A stretch of DNA of 64,000 nt from Fusobacterium perfoetens ATCC 29250 (GCF_000622245.1 NZ_JHXW01000006.1:62001-126000), one strand, 5' to 3'. Counted from the stretch's first letter, positions 28,114 to 37,717 are shown. The notes: generated from the sequence alone by a model not told the origin. Translations and numbers: made by a program.

Positions 28114-28527
28114 TTAATCAAATAATTCTTCTAAAGAAAATACTAATTCTTCTCTCTTCTCTTTAAAGTTTTTCAATTTTCTAATAGGAAAATCACTTCC
28201 ATAAAGTTTAACAAATATATTTAGAATTTCAGTGTCTAAATTATCTTTTCTAACTTTTTTCTTATCATATAAAGGAGCTCTTTTTTCAATTTCTCCCTCT
28301 ATATTAAGAAGTAACATATTTTTTCTTACTCCAACAATCTCTACTTCTCTACATTTATCTTGATAAGCAGCTTCTAAATTTTGAGCTTTTCTTTTTTCAG
28401 CATTTTGTCTTCTATTTTCAGTTCTTTGTTTAATAGCTTTTTCTTCTAAAATTCTTTTTTGCTTTCTTTTAGCTTTAATAACAGAATATTCTTTTCCCTT
28501 TGGTTTATTTTTACTTATAACTTCCAT
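28114..28527 (-). CDS. basic, Lys/Arg-rich protein of unknown function
   Basis: A 137-residue protein, after choosing ATG 28527, which has GAGAGGTG upstream; the longer frame from 28572 has no RBS. Residues 1-65 are extremely basic and helical (KAKRKQKRILEEKAIKQRTENRRQNAEKRK-like in character), suggesting a nucleic-acid-binding or coiled segment. The rest is mixed, with a VGVRKNMLLLNIEGEIEKR strand region. No family is recognised. It is transcribed divergently from trmFO. Confidence 0.6.
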   Translation of the reverse strand: MEVISKNKPKGKEYSVIKAKRKQKRILEEKAIKQRTENRRQNAEKRKAQNLEAAYQDKCREVEIVGVRKNMLLLNIEGEIEKRAPLYDKKKVRKDNLDTEILNIFVKLYGSDFPIRKLKNFKEKREELVFSLEELFD

Positions 28528-28697
28528 TTTTTCACCTCTCTTACGTAAACACAAATACAAAAATTTTGGCATAACGATTAATTATACCATAAAAAACAAA
28601 AAAATTCTATTAATTTCTAAAAAATCTCATGAAATATTTTAGAAAATATAGTATAATATTATGTACGAGTGTGTAAAAAAATTAGATAGGAGAATGT

Positions 28698-30011
28698 ATG
28701 GATAGAGAAGTAATTATTGTAGGAGCTGGACTTGCTGGTAGTGAGGCTGCTTATCAACTAGCTCAAAGAGGAATACATGTAAAACTTTATGAAATGAGAC
28801 CAAAAATTTCTACAGAAGCCCATAAAACAGAAAATTTTGCTGAACTTGTTTGTAGTAATTCTTTAGGGGGAGACCATTTAGGAAATGCCAGTGGACTTAT
28901 GAAAGAGGAGCTTAGACTTTTTGGTTCTTTACTTATTAAAGTAGCTGATGAATTTAGAGTACCAGCTGGACAAGCTCTTGCTGTTGATAGAACTCTTTTT
29001 TCTGAAAAAGTAACTGAAATTTTAAAAAATCATCCAAATATAGAGATTATTAATGAAGAATTAAAAGAGATTCCAATGGATAAAATAGTTCTTTTAGCAA
29101 GTGGACCTCTTACATCTTTTGAACTTTCACAAAACATTAAAAATCTTACAAAAGATGAATATTTATATTTCTATGATGCTGCTGCTCCTATTGTAACATT
29201 TGAATCAATAGATAAAGAAAAAGTATATTTCCAATCTCGTTATGACAAAGGAGATGGAGAATATATAAACTGTCCAATGACAGAGGAAGAATACAATAGA
29301 TTTTATGAAAATTTAATTACAGCTGAAAGAATACCTCTTAAAAAATTTGAAGAGGAAAAATTATTTGAAGCTTGTATGCCTGTTGAAAGGATAGCAGGAC
29401 GTGGAATAAAAACTCTTTTATATGGTCCATTAAAACCAAAAGGACTTACAAACCCTAGAACAAATATGAGAGATTATGCAGTAGTTCAACTTAGACAAGA
29501 TGATAAAGAGGGAAAAATGTATAACCTTGTAGGTTTCCAAACTAATCTTAAATGGGGAGAGCAAAAGAGAGTATTTTCAATGATACCTGGACTTGAAAAT
29601 GCTGAATTTGTAAGATATGGAGTTATGCACAGAAATACTTTTATAAATTCTCCAAAAGTTTTAACTACATCATTAAATCTTAAAGAATATGATAATATAT
29701 ATTTTGCTGGACAAATTACAGGTAGTGAAGGATATGTATGTGCTATAGCTACAGGACTTATGGCAGCAATAAATATTTATAATAGATTAGAAGGAATAGA
29801 GCCTTTAGTATTAGAAGATGTATCTTCAATAGGAGCTATTATTAAATATATTACAGAGGAGAAAAAAGACTTTCAACCTATGGGACCAAATTTTGGTATG
29901 ATTAGAGATTTAGAAGGTAAAAAAATCAGAGATAAAAGAGAGAGATACAATAAAATTTCTCAAAGAGCTATTGAATATTTAAAGGAAAATTTTCCTGAAT
30001 ATATAAAATAA
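28698..30011 (+). CDS. trmFO: methylene-THF-tRNA (uracil-54-C5)-methyltransferase TrmFO
   Basis: A 437-residue FAD enzyme that makes ribothymidine at position 54 of tRNA using methylene-tetrahydrofolate. The FAD motif GAGLAGSEAA is at 9-18. Other family blocks are VCSNSLGGD near 53, CPMTEEEY, MPVERIAGRG and FAGQITGSEGYV near the C-terminus. The length is typical. A TATAAT lies at 28652-28657, about 40 nt upstream. It heads a plus-strand run and is directly followed by a Xer-like gene, as in the gid-codV order of Bacillota. Confidence 0.97.
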   Translation: MDREVIIVGAGLAGSEAAYQLAQRGIHVKLYEMRPKISTEAHKTENFAELVCSNSLGGDHLGNASGLMKEELRLFGSLLIKVADEFRVPAGQALAVDRTLFSEKVTEILKNHPNIEIINEELKEIPMDKIVLLASGPLTSFELSQNIKNLTKDEYLYFYDAAAPIVTFESIDKEKVYFQSRYDKGDGEYINCPMTEEEYNRFYENLITAERIPLKKFEEEKLFEACMPVERIAGRGIKTLLYGPLKPKGLTNPRTNMRDYAVVQLRQDDKEGKMYNLVGFQTNLKWGEQKRVFSMIPGLENAEFVRYGVMHRNTFINSPKVLTTSLNLKEYDNIYFAGQITGSEGYVCAIATGLMAAINIYNRLEGIEPLVLEDVSSIGAIIKYITEEKKDFQPMGPNFGMIRDLEGKKIRDKRERYNKISQRAIEYLKENFPEYIK

Positions 30012-30044
30012 AATATGATAAAATGTTATTATGGAGGTGATATT

Positions 30045-30932
30045 TTGGAAAAACTTATAAAAGATTTTTTGTTCTATTCAGAATTTACAATTAGAAAAAA
30101 AGATAGTAGTATAAAATCTTTAAAAAAAGATTTAGAACAACTTCTAGAATATTCCCTTGAAAATAATATTACAGATATTAAAAAAATATCATCTACTGAT
30201 ATTAGAGATTTTTCTCTAAAACTTCAAAGAGATAATGTTACTAAAAGAAGTCTTAGTAGAAAATTGTCATCTATTAGGGTATTTTTTAGGTATCTTATGG
30301 ATAATAAAATCATTGATAGAAACCCAATGACACCAATAAAGACACCAAATTTTAATATAGAAAATCCTGAGATTTTATCATTAGATGAAATAAATATTTT
30401 AAAAAATTCTATGGATACTTCTAAATGTAATGGTATAAGAGATAGACTTATTTTAGAATTACTTTTTTCCTCAGGGATAACACCTATTGAACTTATAAAT
30501 CTAAGTGAAAGAGCTATAAAGATAGAAGAAAGAGAGGCTATTATTTCTAATGGAAAAGAGATTAGACGGGTATTTTTTAGTGAAACTACTAGAAAATATT
30601 TAAAATTATATTTAGAAGCTAAAAAAATAAAGTATAAAGATAAATATAATGAAGATATTATTTTTGTAAATGGTTCTGGAGATAGATTAAGTGATAGGTC
30701 CTTAAGAAGATTATTAGTTAGATATGGAAAGAGAGCAGGTATTCAAAAAGAGGTAAATCCATTTATATTTAGACATACTTTTGGAGCTTATATGCTTTCT
30801 CATGGAATGAGCATCTATCATTTAAAAAAACTTATGGGACACTTAAATATAGAAACAACTAAAATTTATCAAGAACTTATAAAAAAACCTATTGTTTTAA
30901 AAAGTTTAAATATTATAGATAGTAATTCATAA
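30045..30932 (+). CDS. XerC/CodV-like tyrosine recombinase with degenerate active site
   Basis: A 295-residue protein starting at TTG 30045. The frame extends to 30015, but those codons contain the Shine-Dalgarno GGAGGTGAT, so TTG is preferred. It has an N-terminal SAM-like core-binding domain (about 1-100) and a C-terminal catalytic domain. Arg243, His266 (MGHLNIE) and Tyr275 remain. The first catalytic Arg is Thr146 (SGITPIEL), the His of HxxR is Phe240 (PFIFRH), and the strand Lys seems replaced by Asn169. Its place between trmFO and hslV marks it as the CodV position. It may be inactive, regulatory, or dependent on a partner recombinase. Confidence 0.85.
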   Translation: MEKLIKDFLFYSEFTIRKKDSSIKSLKKDLEQLLEYSLENNITDIKKISSTDIRDFSLKLQRDNVTKRSLSRKLSSIRVFFRYLMDNKIIDRNPMTPIKTPNFNIENPEILSLDEINILKNSMDTSKCNGIRDRLILELLFSSGITPIELINLSERAIKIEEREAIISNGKEIRRVFFSETTRKYLKLYLEAKKIKYKDKYNEDIIFVNGSGDRLSDRSLRRLLVRYGKRAGIQKEVNPFIFRHTFGAYMLSHGMSIYHLKKLMGHLNIETTKIYQELIKKPIVLKSLNIIDSNS

Positions 30933-30950
30933 AAATGGAGGTATATTTTT

Positions 30951-31484
30951 GTGGAAAAAATGAAAGCAACTACAATTTTGATTGTAAAAAAAGGTGAAAA
31001 TGTAGCTATAGCTGGAGATGGACAAGTTACTTTAGGAGATACTATTGTAAAATCAAAGGCTAGAAAAATTCGTAAAATAAAAGAACATAATATTCTTTTA
31101 GGTTTTGCTGGAATAGCTTCTGATGCCTTTGTGTTAGAAGAAAAATTTGAACAATACCTTGATGAATATAGAGGTAATTTAAAAAAAGCAGCTGTTGAAT
31201 TAGCAAAAGATATTAGAAATGATAAATTCCAAAGAGTTATGGAAGCAGCCCTTGTAGTTGGTGGAAAAGATGGAATTTATTCTATATCTGGTAACGGTGA
31301 TATATTAGAACCTGAAGAAGATTTAATTGCTATTGGTAGTGGTGGAAACTATGCTTATGCTTCTGGGTTAGCCCTACTAAAACATACAAATATGACAGTT
31401 TCTGAAATAGCCCGTGAATCTTTAAATATAGCTAGTTCTATATGTATATATACAAGTTCTAATATTATAGTAGAAGAAATTTAA
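30951..31484 (+). CDS. hslV: ATP-dependent protease proteolytic subunit HslV (ClpQ)
   Basis: A 177-residue threonine protease subunit. GTG 30951 is 9 nt after GGAGG. A six-residue propeptide (MEKMKA) precedes the Thr-Thr pair, the first Thr being the nucleophile after processing, as in ClpQ. AGDGQVTLGDT, GFAGIASDAFVLEEKFE and IAIGSGGNYAYASG are family hallmarks. HslV normally works with the AAA+ unfoldase HslU, usually the next gene. Here the next gene is yqeH, so the partner must be elsewhere or absent. Confidence 0.95.
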   Translation: MEKMKATTILIVKKGENVAIAGDGQVTLGDTIVKSKARKIRKIKEHNILLGFAGIASDAFVLEEKFEQYLDEYRGNLKKAAVELAKDIRNDKFQRVMEAALVVGGKDGIYSISGNGDILEPEEDLIAIGSGGNYAYASGLALLKHTNMTVSEIARESLNIASSICIYTSSNIIVEEI

Positions 31485-31498
31485 TTTTTGGAGGATAT

Positions 31499-32623
31499 AT
31501 GGCAAAATTCTGTGTAGGTTGTGGAGTAGAATTACAAGGAATTGATAAAAATAAAGAGGGATTTTTACCTTTATCTGTTTTAGAAAAAGAGGAAAATCAA
31601 GTGAAAGATTTATATTGTCAAAGATGTTTTAAAATAAAAAACTATGGAGAATATATACCTATTACTCTTACAAGAGCTGATTATAGAAAAGAAGTTCATG
31701 AAACTTTAAAAGAAGCTGATGTAGCTGTGGCTATATTTGATGCCATAGATTTTGAAGGTTCTTTTGATTATGAAATTTTAGATATTTTAAGAGAGATGGA
31801 TTCAATAGTAGTTTTAAATAAAATAGATTTAATCCCTGATGATAAACACCCATCAGAAGTAGCTGATTGGATAAAATATCGTCTTGGTGAAGAAGGAATA
31901 GCTCCTCTTGATGTAGCTATTGTAAGTAGTAAAAAAGGTTATGGAATAAGTGGAATTTATAAAAAACTTAATCACTTTTTCCCTGATGGTGTAACTGCTA
32001 TAATCTTAGGAGTTACAAATGTAGGAAAATCTAGTATTATAAATAGAATTATTGGAAAAAATATAGCTACTGAATCAAAATATCCTGGAACTACATTAAA
32101 AAGTTCTAAGAAAAAAATTACTAATGGAAATATAACATTAATAGATACTCCAGGATTAATTCCTGAGGGAAGATTTTCTGATTTAGTTTGTGAAAAATGT
32201 AATCTTGATATAGTTCCATCAATGGAAATTTCAAGAAAAACATATAAGACTGGAAAAGATAGAGTAATATTTATAGGAGGACTTGTAAAAATAAGAGTAC
32301 TTAGTGAAAATGAATTTGACCCTATTTTCTCTGTGTATGCTTCTAAAAATATAACTTATCATGACACAAATTTAGAAAAAGCTCAAGAGTTAGAAACTTC
32401 TAATAGAAGAGATTTATTCTATCCACCTTGTGAAGAATGTTATACAAATCCAGATTTAAAAGATTTAATAACAGAAGAATTTGTAGTAGAAAGTGGGGAA
32501 GAATTAGTTTTTAAAGGACTGGCTTGGTTATCTGTAAAAAGAGGTCCTCTTCACTTAGAAATTACTTATCCTAAAAAAGGTGAAATTATCACTAGAAGAG
32601 CATTTATTAAACCAAAAAGATAA
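31499..32623 (+). CDS. yqeH: ribosome biogenesis GTPase YqeH
   Basis: A 374-residue circularly permuted GTPase needed for 30S assembly in other bacteria. An N-terminal zinc ribbon uses Cys5, Cys8, Cys40 and Cys43. The G-motifs appear in permuted order: NKIDL (G4) first, then the P-loop GVTNVGKSS (G1), then DTPG (G3). The C-terminal RNA-binding part follows. It is 14 nt after hslV with RBS GGAGG and probably co-transcribed. Confidence 0.95.
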   Translation: MAKFCVGCGVELQGIDKNKEGFLPLSVLEKEENQVKDLYCQRCFKIKNYGEYIPITLTRADYRKEVHETLKEADVAVAIFDAIDFEGSFDYEILDILREMDSIVVLNKIDLIPDDKHPSEVADWIKYRLGEEGIAPLDVAIVSSKKGYGISGIYKKLNHFFPDGVTAIILGVTNVGKSSIINRIIGKNIATESKYPGTTLKSSKKKITNGNITLIDTPGLIPEGRFSDLVCEKCNLDIVPSMEISRKTYKTGKDRVIFIGGLVKIRVLSENEFDPIFSVYASKNITYHDTNLEKAQELETSNRRDLFYPPCEECYTNPDLKDLITEEFVVESGEELVFKGLAWLSVKRGPLHLEITYPKKGEIITRRAFIKPKR

Positions 32624-32634
32624 TAGGTGATGAT

Positions 32635-33123
32635 ATGACGCTTAATTCTTTAAAAGAAAAAGGATATTATATTGAAATTGTTATTATTATAGTATCTATT
32701 ATATTTTTAGGAATTTATTTTTTAAAACCTAGTTTTTATGAAATAAAGTATGTAAAAAAGGCTGAAATTGTAGAAAAAAATCTTATAGAACTTAGAGTAG
32801 CTCTTGAAAAATACTATCAAGTAGCTGGACATTATCCTGAACTTACTAAAGAAGGAGCTGCTGATAATTTAAGAATTTTAGATTATACAAATAAAAAAGG
32901 AATTCTTATTTCTTTTGCTGATATTTATGGAAGTGATTCTTTAAAACCTACAGAAGATACAGAAAAATTAATAAGAACTAATAAAGTCATAGATACAAAT
33001 GATTTTAAAAATGCTGAATTAAATGGTGGTTGGTTGTATGACGCATCTGGTAAAACAGGAGAGATTCATCCAAATTTACCCCAAAATGCTTATTTTCAAA
33101 ATATTATTTGGACTAGAAGATAA
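32635..33123 (+). CDS. pseudopilin-like membrane-anchored protein
   Basis: A 162-residue protein with one N-terminal membrane helix (about 12-30) and a periplasmic C-domain. The segment LRVALEKYYQVAGHYPEL and the end GGWLYDASGKTGEIHPN resemble the globular body of GspG-type major pseudopilins. However, the helix lacks the usual GFTLIE processing site and follows KGYYIE instead. No other secretion genes are nearby. It is 11 nt after yqeH. It could be a pseudopilin with a divergent leader or an unrelated anchored protein. Confidence 0.55.
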   Translation: MTLNSLKEKGYYIEIVIIIVSIIFLGIYFLKPSFYEIKYVKKAEIVEKNLIELRVALEKYYQVAGHYPELTKEGAADNLRILDYTNKKGILISFADIYGSDSLKPTEDTEKLIRTNKVIDTNDFKNAELNGGWLYDASGKTGEIHPNLPQNAYFQNIIWTRR

Positions 33124-33135
33124 ATAGGAGGATAA

Positions 33136-34530
33136 ATGAAATACGATATAATTTTTCTTGGTGGTGGACAAGCTGGAATATTTGGAGCTTATAAAGCTAT
33201 AACAAAAAATCCAGATTTAAAAGTTTTAGTAATTGATAAAGGAAAAATGTTAAAAAATAGAGTTTGTCCAAAGGAACTTACAGGAAAATGTGCTAACTGC
33301 CCTACTTGTGCTATTATTTATGGAATAAGTGGAGCTGGAGCTTTCTCTGACTCAAAATTTAATATGGATTATAAAGTTGGAGGAGATGTACACAAAGTTA
33401 CAGGAAAAGAAATTGTTAATGAAACTATAAAAGATGTTGTAAATATATATAGAAAATTTGGATTTAATGAAGAACCTGCTGGTCTTAAATATAATCCAGC
33501 TATGATAGAGATAAAAAGAAAATGTATAGAAAATAGAGTTCAACTTATTGATACTCCTACTATGCATTTAGGAACTGATGGTTCTAGAAAATTATATACA
33601 AAACTTATAGATTTTCTTTTAGAAAAAGGTGTAGAATTTAAAGTTGAAAGAGATATAGAAGAACTTCTTATAAAAGATGGAAAAATTTATGGAGCTAAAG
33701 TTTTATACAAAGGTGAGCCTGAGGAATATTATTCTGATAATGTTTTACTTGCTATGGGTAGAAGTGGAGCTCAAAAAGTTATGGAAATGTGCCATAAATC
33801 TGGAGTTAAATGTTCTAATGGAGCTATTGACGTAGGTGTTAGAGTAGAAATTCCTGATATTGTTATGAAAGAAATAAATGAAAATTTCTATGAAGCTAAA
33901 ATGATATATTATTCAAAAACTTATAAAGATAAAATGAGAACTTTCTGTAGTAATCCTAGTGGATTTATAGCTATGGAAAAACATGCTGATGATGTAGTTT
34001 TAGCCAATGGACATGCTTATAAAAATAAAAAATCTCAAAATACAAACTTGGCTTTATTATGTACAAAAACATTTACAGAACCTTTTGATAAACCATTTGA
34101 GTATGCCACAGCTATAGCAAAAATGTCATCAATGCTTACAGGTGGAAAACTTCTTCTTCAATCTTATGGAGATTTAAAAGAGGGAAAACGTTCTACTGAA
34201 GAAAAATTAGAAAGACTTAATATTGTCCCAACTACTTCTGATTATGTAGCTGGAGATATTTCTCTTGCTTGTCCAAAGAGAATATTAGATAATATTATCG
34301 AATTTATAGAAGCTCATGATAAAATTACTCCAGGATTTGCTTCTGCTGATTTACTTCTTTATTTCCCAGAAATAAAATTCAGAAGTACAAGAATGGATAT
34401 TGATTCTAATATGATGACTAATATAGATGGACTTTATGCTGCTGGAGATGGTTCTGGTTATGGTAGTGGATTAAATATTGCTGCTGTAATGGGGATATTG
34501 GCTGTTAGACATATGCTAACTAGAATATAA
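33136..34530 (+). CDS. FAD-dependent dehydrogenase (COG2509 type)
   Basis: A 464-residue flavoprotein. It starts with a Rossmann FAD motif (IIFLGGGQAGIFGA), then the Cys cluster CPKELTGKCANCPTC, followed by GISGAGAFSDSKF, and a C-terminal FAD block GLYAAGDGSGYGSGLNIAAVMG. This order is that of the uncharacterised FAD-dependent dehydrogenase family found widely in anaerobes. The substrate is unknown. It is 12 nt after the pseudopilin-like gene and 12 nt before the YgiQ gene, so it belongs to this operon. Confidence 0.88.
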   Translation: MKYDIIFLGGGQAGIFGAYKAITKNPDLKVLVIDKGKMLKNRVCPKELTGKCANCPTCAIIYGISGAGAFSDSKFNMDYKVGGDVHKVTGKEIVNETIKDVVNIYRKFGFNEEPAGLKYNPAMIEIKRKCIENRVQLIDTPTMHLGTDGSRKLYTKLIDFLLEKGVEFKVERDIEELLIKDGKIYGAKVLYKGEPEEYYSDNVLLAMGRSGAQKVMEMCHKSGVKCSNGAIDVGVRVEIPDIVMKEINENFYEAKMIYYSKTYKDKMRTFCSNPSGFIAMEKHADDVVLANGHAYKNKKSQNTNLALLCTKTFTEPFDKPFEYATAIAKMSSMLTGGKLLLQSYGDLKEGKRSTEEKLERLNIVPTTSDYVAGDISLACPKRILDNIIEFIEAHDKITPGFASADLLLYFPEIKFRSTRMDIDSNMMTNIDGLYAAGDGSGYGSGLNIAAVMGILAVRHMLTRI

Positions 34531-34542
34531 AGGAAGGAAATT

Positions 34543-36315
34543 ATGTTTTTACCTACTACTTTAGAAGAAGTAAAAAAATTAGGTTGGGATTCTCTTGATG
34601 TAATTCTTATATCAGGAGATACCTATATTGATTCATCATATAATGGAACTGCTCTTATTGGAAAATGGCTAGTAAAAAATGGCTATAAGGTTGGAGTTAT
34701 TGCTCAACCTGATATAAATTTTCCAGATGATATTACTCGTCTTGGTGAGCCAAAACTTTATTGGGGAGTTTCTGCTGGTTGTGTTGATTCAATGGTAGCC
34801 AACTATACAGCTACAAAAAAAAGAAGACATAAAGATGACTTCACTCCTGGTGGAGAAAATAATCGTCGTCCTGATAGAGCTTCAATAGTTTATACAGGAC
34901 TTATTAGAAGATTTTTTAAAAATAGTAAAACTCCTATTGTGTTAGGGGGAATAGAGGCAAGCCTTAGAAGAATTACTCATTATGATTATTGGTCTAATAA
35001 TCTTCGTCGTTCTCTTATTTTTGATGCTAAAGCTGATATTCTTTCTTATGGAATGGGGGAGAAATCTATGCTTTCTCTAGCTGATGCCATAAAAAATAAT
35101 AAAGATTGGAGAAATATTCGTGGACTTGCTTATATCTCTAAAGAAGCAAATCCAGACTATATTACAGTTCCATCTTTTGAAGAATGTGTTGAAGATAAAT
35201 TTAAATTTATAGAGATGTTTAATATTTTCTATAAAAATTGTGACCCAATTACAGCTAAAGGATTAAATCAAAAACATGGAGATAGATGGCTTATACAAAA
35301 TCCACCATCTGAAACTTTTTCTCAAGAATTACTTGATGAGATTTATGGTTTAGATTATGAAAGAGATGTTCATCCATATTATAAAGCTCAAGGTTTTGTA
35401 AGAGCTATTGACACTATAAAATATTCTCTTACAACTCATAGAGGTTGTTATGGGGAATGTAATTTCTGTGCTATTGCTATTCACCAAGGGAGAACAGTTT
35501 CATCTCGTAGTGAAGAATCAATACTAAAAGAGATAAAAGATATTACTAAGGATAAAAAATTTAAAGGTCATATATCAGACTTAGGTGGGCCTACTGCTAA
35601 TATGTATCAAATGGAGTGTAGTAAAAAATTAAAGTTTGGAGCTTGTAGTGATAAAAGATGTCTTTATCCAAATGTTTGCCCAGCTCTTAAACCTAACCAC
35701 AAAAAACAAATTGATATTTTGACAAAAGTAAGAAATCTTGATAAAATAAAAAAAGTGTTTATTGCTTCTGGTATAAGATATGACTTAATACTAGGAGATA
35801 AAGTAAATGGTGATAAATATTTAGAGGAGATTGTAGCTCATCATGTATCTGGACAGATGAAAATTGCTCCAGAACATACAGAAGATAAAATTCTTGATTT
35901 AATGGGAAAACCTGGAAAAAATGAACTTATTAAATTTAAAAGAAGATTTTATGAATTAAATAAAAAGTTAGATAAAAAACAATTTTTAACTTACTATTTA
36001 ATAGCTGCTCATCCAGGTTGTAATGAAAAAGATATGTTAGATTTAAAGATTTTTGCTTCTGAAGAATTAAAAATAAGTCCTGAGCAAGTCCAAATCTTTA
36101 CACCTACACCATCTACTTATGCTACTTTGATGTATTATACAGAAATAAATCCTTTTACAGGAAAGAAAATATTTGTAGAAAAGGATAATGGTAAAAAAGA
36201 AAAACAAAAAAATATTATTATTCCTAAACCTACATTAAATAAAGATAAAAAAGTTTTATCAAATAAATCTGATAAAAATAATTTTAAAAATAAAAATTTC
36301 AAAAAAACTAGATAA
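34543..36315 (+). CDS. YgiQ family radical SAM protein
   Basis: A 590-residue protein. An N-terminal B12-binding-like region (residues about 1-200, with LVGGIEASLRR-type block at LGGIEASLRRITHYDYW) is followed by the radical SAM cluster motif CYGECNFC and IHQGR. Then come LGGPTANMYQ and a second Cys-rich patch CSDKRCLYPNVC. The very basic C-terminal tail, rich in Lys and Asn, looks disordered. The YgiQ reaction is not established. It is the last gene before a gap of 88 nt and der. Confidence 0.93.
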   Translation: MFLPTTLEEVKKLGWDSLDVILISGDTYIDSSYNGTALIGKWLVKNGYKVGVIAQPDINFPDDITRLGEPKLYWGVSAGCVDSMVANYTATKKRRHKDDFTPGGENNRRPDRASIVYTGLIRRFFKNSKTPIVLGGIEASLRRITHYDYWSNNLRRSLIFDAKADILSYGMGEKSMLSLADAIKNNKDWRNIRGLAYISKEANPDYITVPSFEECVEDKFKFIEMFNIFYKNCDPITAKGLNQKHGDRWLIQNPPSETFSQELLDEIYGLDYERDVHPYYKAQGFVRAIDTIKYSLTTHRGCYGECNFCAIAIHQGRTVSSRSEESILKEIKDITKDKKFKGHISDLGGPTANMYQMECSKKLKFGACSDKRCLYPNVCPALKPNHKKQIDILTKVRNLDKIKKVFIASGIRYDLILGDKVNGDKYLEEIVAHHVSGQMKIAPEHTEDKILDLMGKPGKNELIKFKRRFYELNKKLDKKQFLTYYLIAAHPGCNEKDMLDLKIFASEELKISPEQVQIFTPTPSTYATLMYYTEINPFTGKKIFVEKDNGKKEKQKNIIIPKPTLNKDKKVLSNKSDKNNFKNKNFKKTR

Positions 36316-36403
36316 TAAATTTAATTTCATATCTTAAATCCTGAACCCTTTAAGATAAAAAACTTAAATTTTTATTATAAAAAATTTGTATAAAGGAGGA
36401 AAT

Positions 36404-37717
36404 ATGAAACCAATTGTTGCTATTATTGGAAGACCTAATGTTGGAAAATCTACTCTTTTTAATAAGCTAGTTGGAGATAGAGTTGCTATTGTTGATGACC
36501 AACCAGGTGTTACAAGAGATAGACTTTATAGAGACACTGAATGGAATGGAAGAGAATTTGTTTTAGTTGACACTGGAGGACTAGAACCTAGAAATAATGA
36601 TTTTATGATGACAAAAATAAAAGAACAAGCTGAGGTTGCTGTTACTGAAGCTGATGTAATTTTATTTGTTGTTGATGGAAAAGCTGGACTTACAGCTTTA
36701 GATGAAGAGGTAGCTTACTATCTTAGAAAAAAAACAAAACCTGTTATTCTTTGTGTAAATAAAATAGATAACTATACAGAACAACAAGATGATTTAATAG
36801 ATTTCTGGGCTTTAGGGTTTGATAATCTTATAGGAATTTCGGCTGAACATAAAACAAACTTAGGAGATATGTTAGACTTAGTTGTTGAATTAATAGATAC
36901 TGTTGAAATTCCAGAAGAAGAGGAAGATGGATTAAAAATTGCTATCATTGGAAAACCTAATGCTGGAAAATCTTCTCTTGTTAATAAATTATGTGGAAAA
37001 AATAGAGCTATTGTAAGTAATATTGCTGGAACTACAAGAGATGCTATTGACACTCCTGTAATGTTCAATGAAAATAAATATATTTTGATTGATACTGCTG
37101 GAATTAGAAGAAAATCTAAAGTTGAAGAAGCTTTAGAGTATTATTCAGTATTAAAAGCTTTAAAAGCTATAAAAAGAGCTGATGTATGTTTCTTATTATT
37201 TGATGGTAAAGAGGGACTTACTGAACAAGATAAAAGAATAGCTGGTATTGCTCATGAAGAAAAGAAACCAATAGTTATAGTTGTTAATAAATGGGACTTA
37301 ATAGAAAAATCTAAGGATACTATGAAAGAGATGAAAGAAAGTTTACTTGCTGAGTTACCTTTCCTTTCTTATGCTCCTATTGAATTTATTTCAGCTTTAA
37401 CAGGACAAAGAACTATAAATCTTTTTGAAATAGCTGATAATATTTATGAAGAATATACTAGAACTATCTCTACAGGACTTCTTAATACTGTTATTAATGA
37501 AGCTGTTATTATGAATCCACCACCTACAAGAAAAGGTAGAGTTACTAAAATCAATTATGCTACTCAAGTTGGTACTGCACCACCTAAATTTGTTTTATTC
37601 TGTAACTATCCAGAGCTTGTACACTTCTCATACTCTAGATATATAGAAAATAAATTAAGAGAAGCATTTGGATTTGAAGGTTCTCCAATAGAAATTGCTT
37701 TTGAAAAGAAAAATTAA
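36404..37717 (+). CDS. der: ribosome biogenesis GTPase Der (EngA)
   Basis: A 437-residue tandem GTPase for 50S assembly. G-domain 1 has GRPNVGKST at 8-16, DTGG and NKID. G-domain 2 has GKPNAGKSS, DTAGIRRKSK and NKWDL. A KH-like C-domain follows (PPTRKGRVTKINYATQ). The frame opens six codons earlier at 36386, but AAAGGAGG lies inside those codons, so ATG 36404 is the start. A strong terminator follows at 37731-37760. A hairpin without a U-tail lies in the gap before it (36330-36357). Confidence 0.97.
   Translation: MKPIVAIIGRPNVGKSTLFNKLVGDRVAIVDDQPGVTRDRLYRDTEWNGREFVLVDTGGLEPRNNDFMMTKIKEQAEVAVTEADVILFVVDGKAGLTALDEEVAYYLRKKTKPVILCVNKIDNYTEQQDDLIDFWALGFDNLIGISAEHKTNLGDMLDLVVELIDTVEIPEEEEDGLKIAIIGKPNAGKSSLVNKLCGKNRAIVSNIAGTTRDAIDTPVMFNENKYILIDTAGIRRKSKVEEALEYYSVLKALKAIKRADVCFLLFDGKEGLTEQDKRIAGIAHEEKKPIVIVVNKWDLIEKSKDTMKEMKESLLAELPFLSYAPIEFISALTGQRTINLFEIADNIYEEYTRTISTGLLNTVINEAVIMNPPPTRKGRVTKINYATQVGTAPPKFVLFCNYPELVHFSYSRYIENKLREAFGFEGSPIEIAFEKKN

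Noticed and set aside
34543-36315. YgiQ gene as part of a B12-dependent pathway linked to the cobalamin operon
   Set aside because: It is a widespread family, lies 10 kb away on the other strand, and nothing in the sequence links it to the cob genes.
36330-36357. Hairpin TATCTTAAA/TTTAAGATA before der, as a terminator
   Set aside because: No U-tail follows on the plus strand, so it does not look like an intrinsic terminator; it may be chance in AT-rich sequence.
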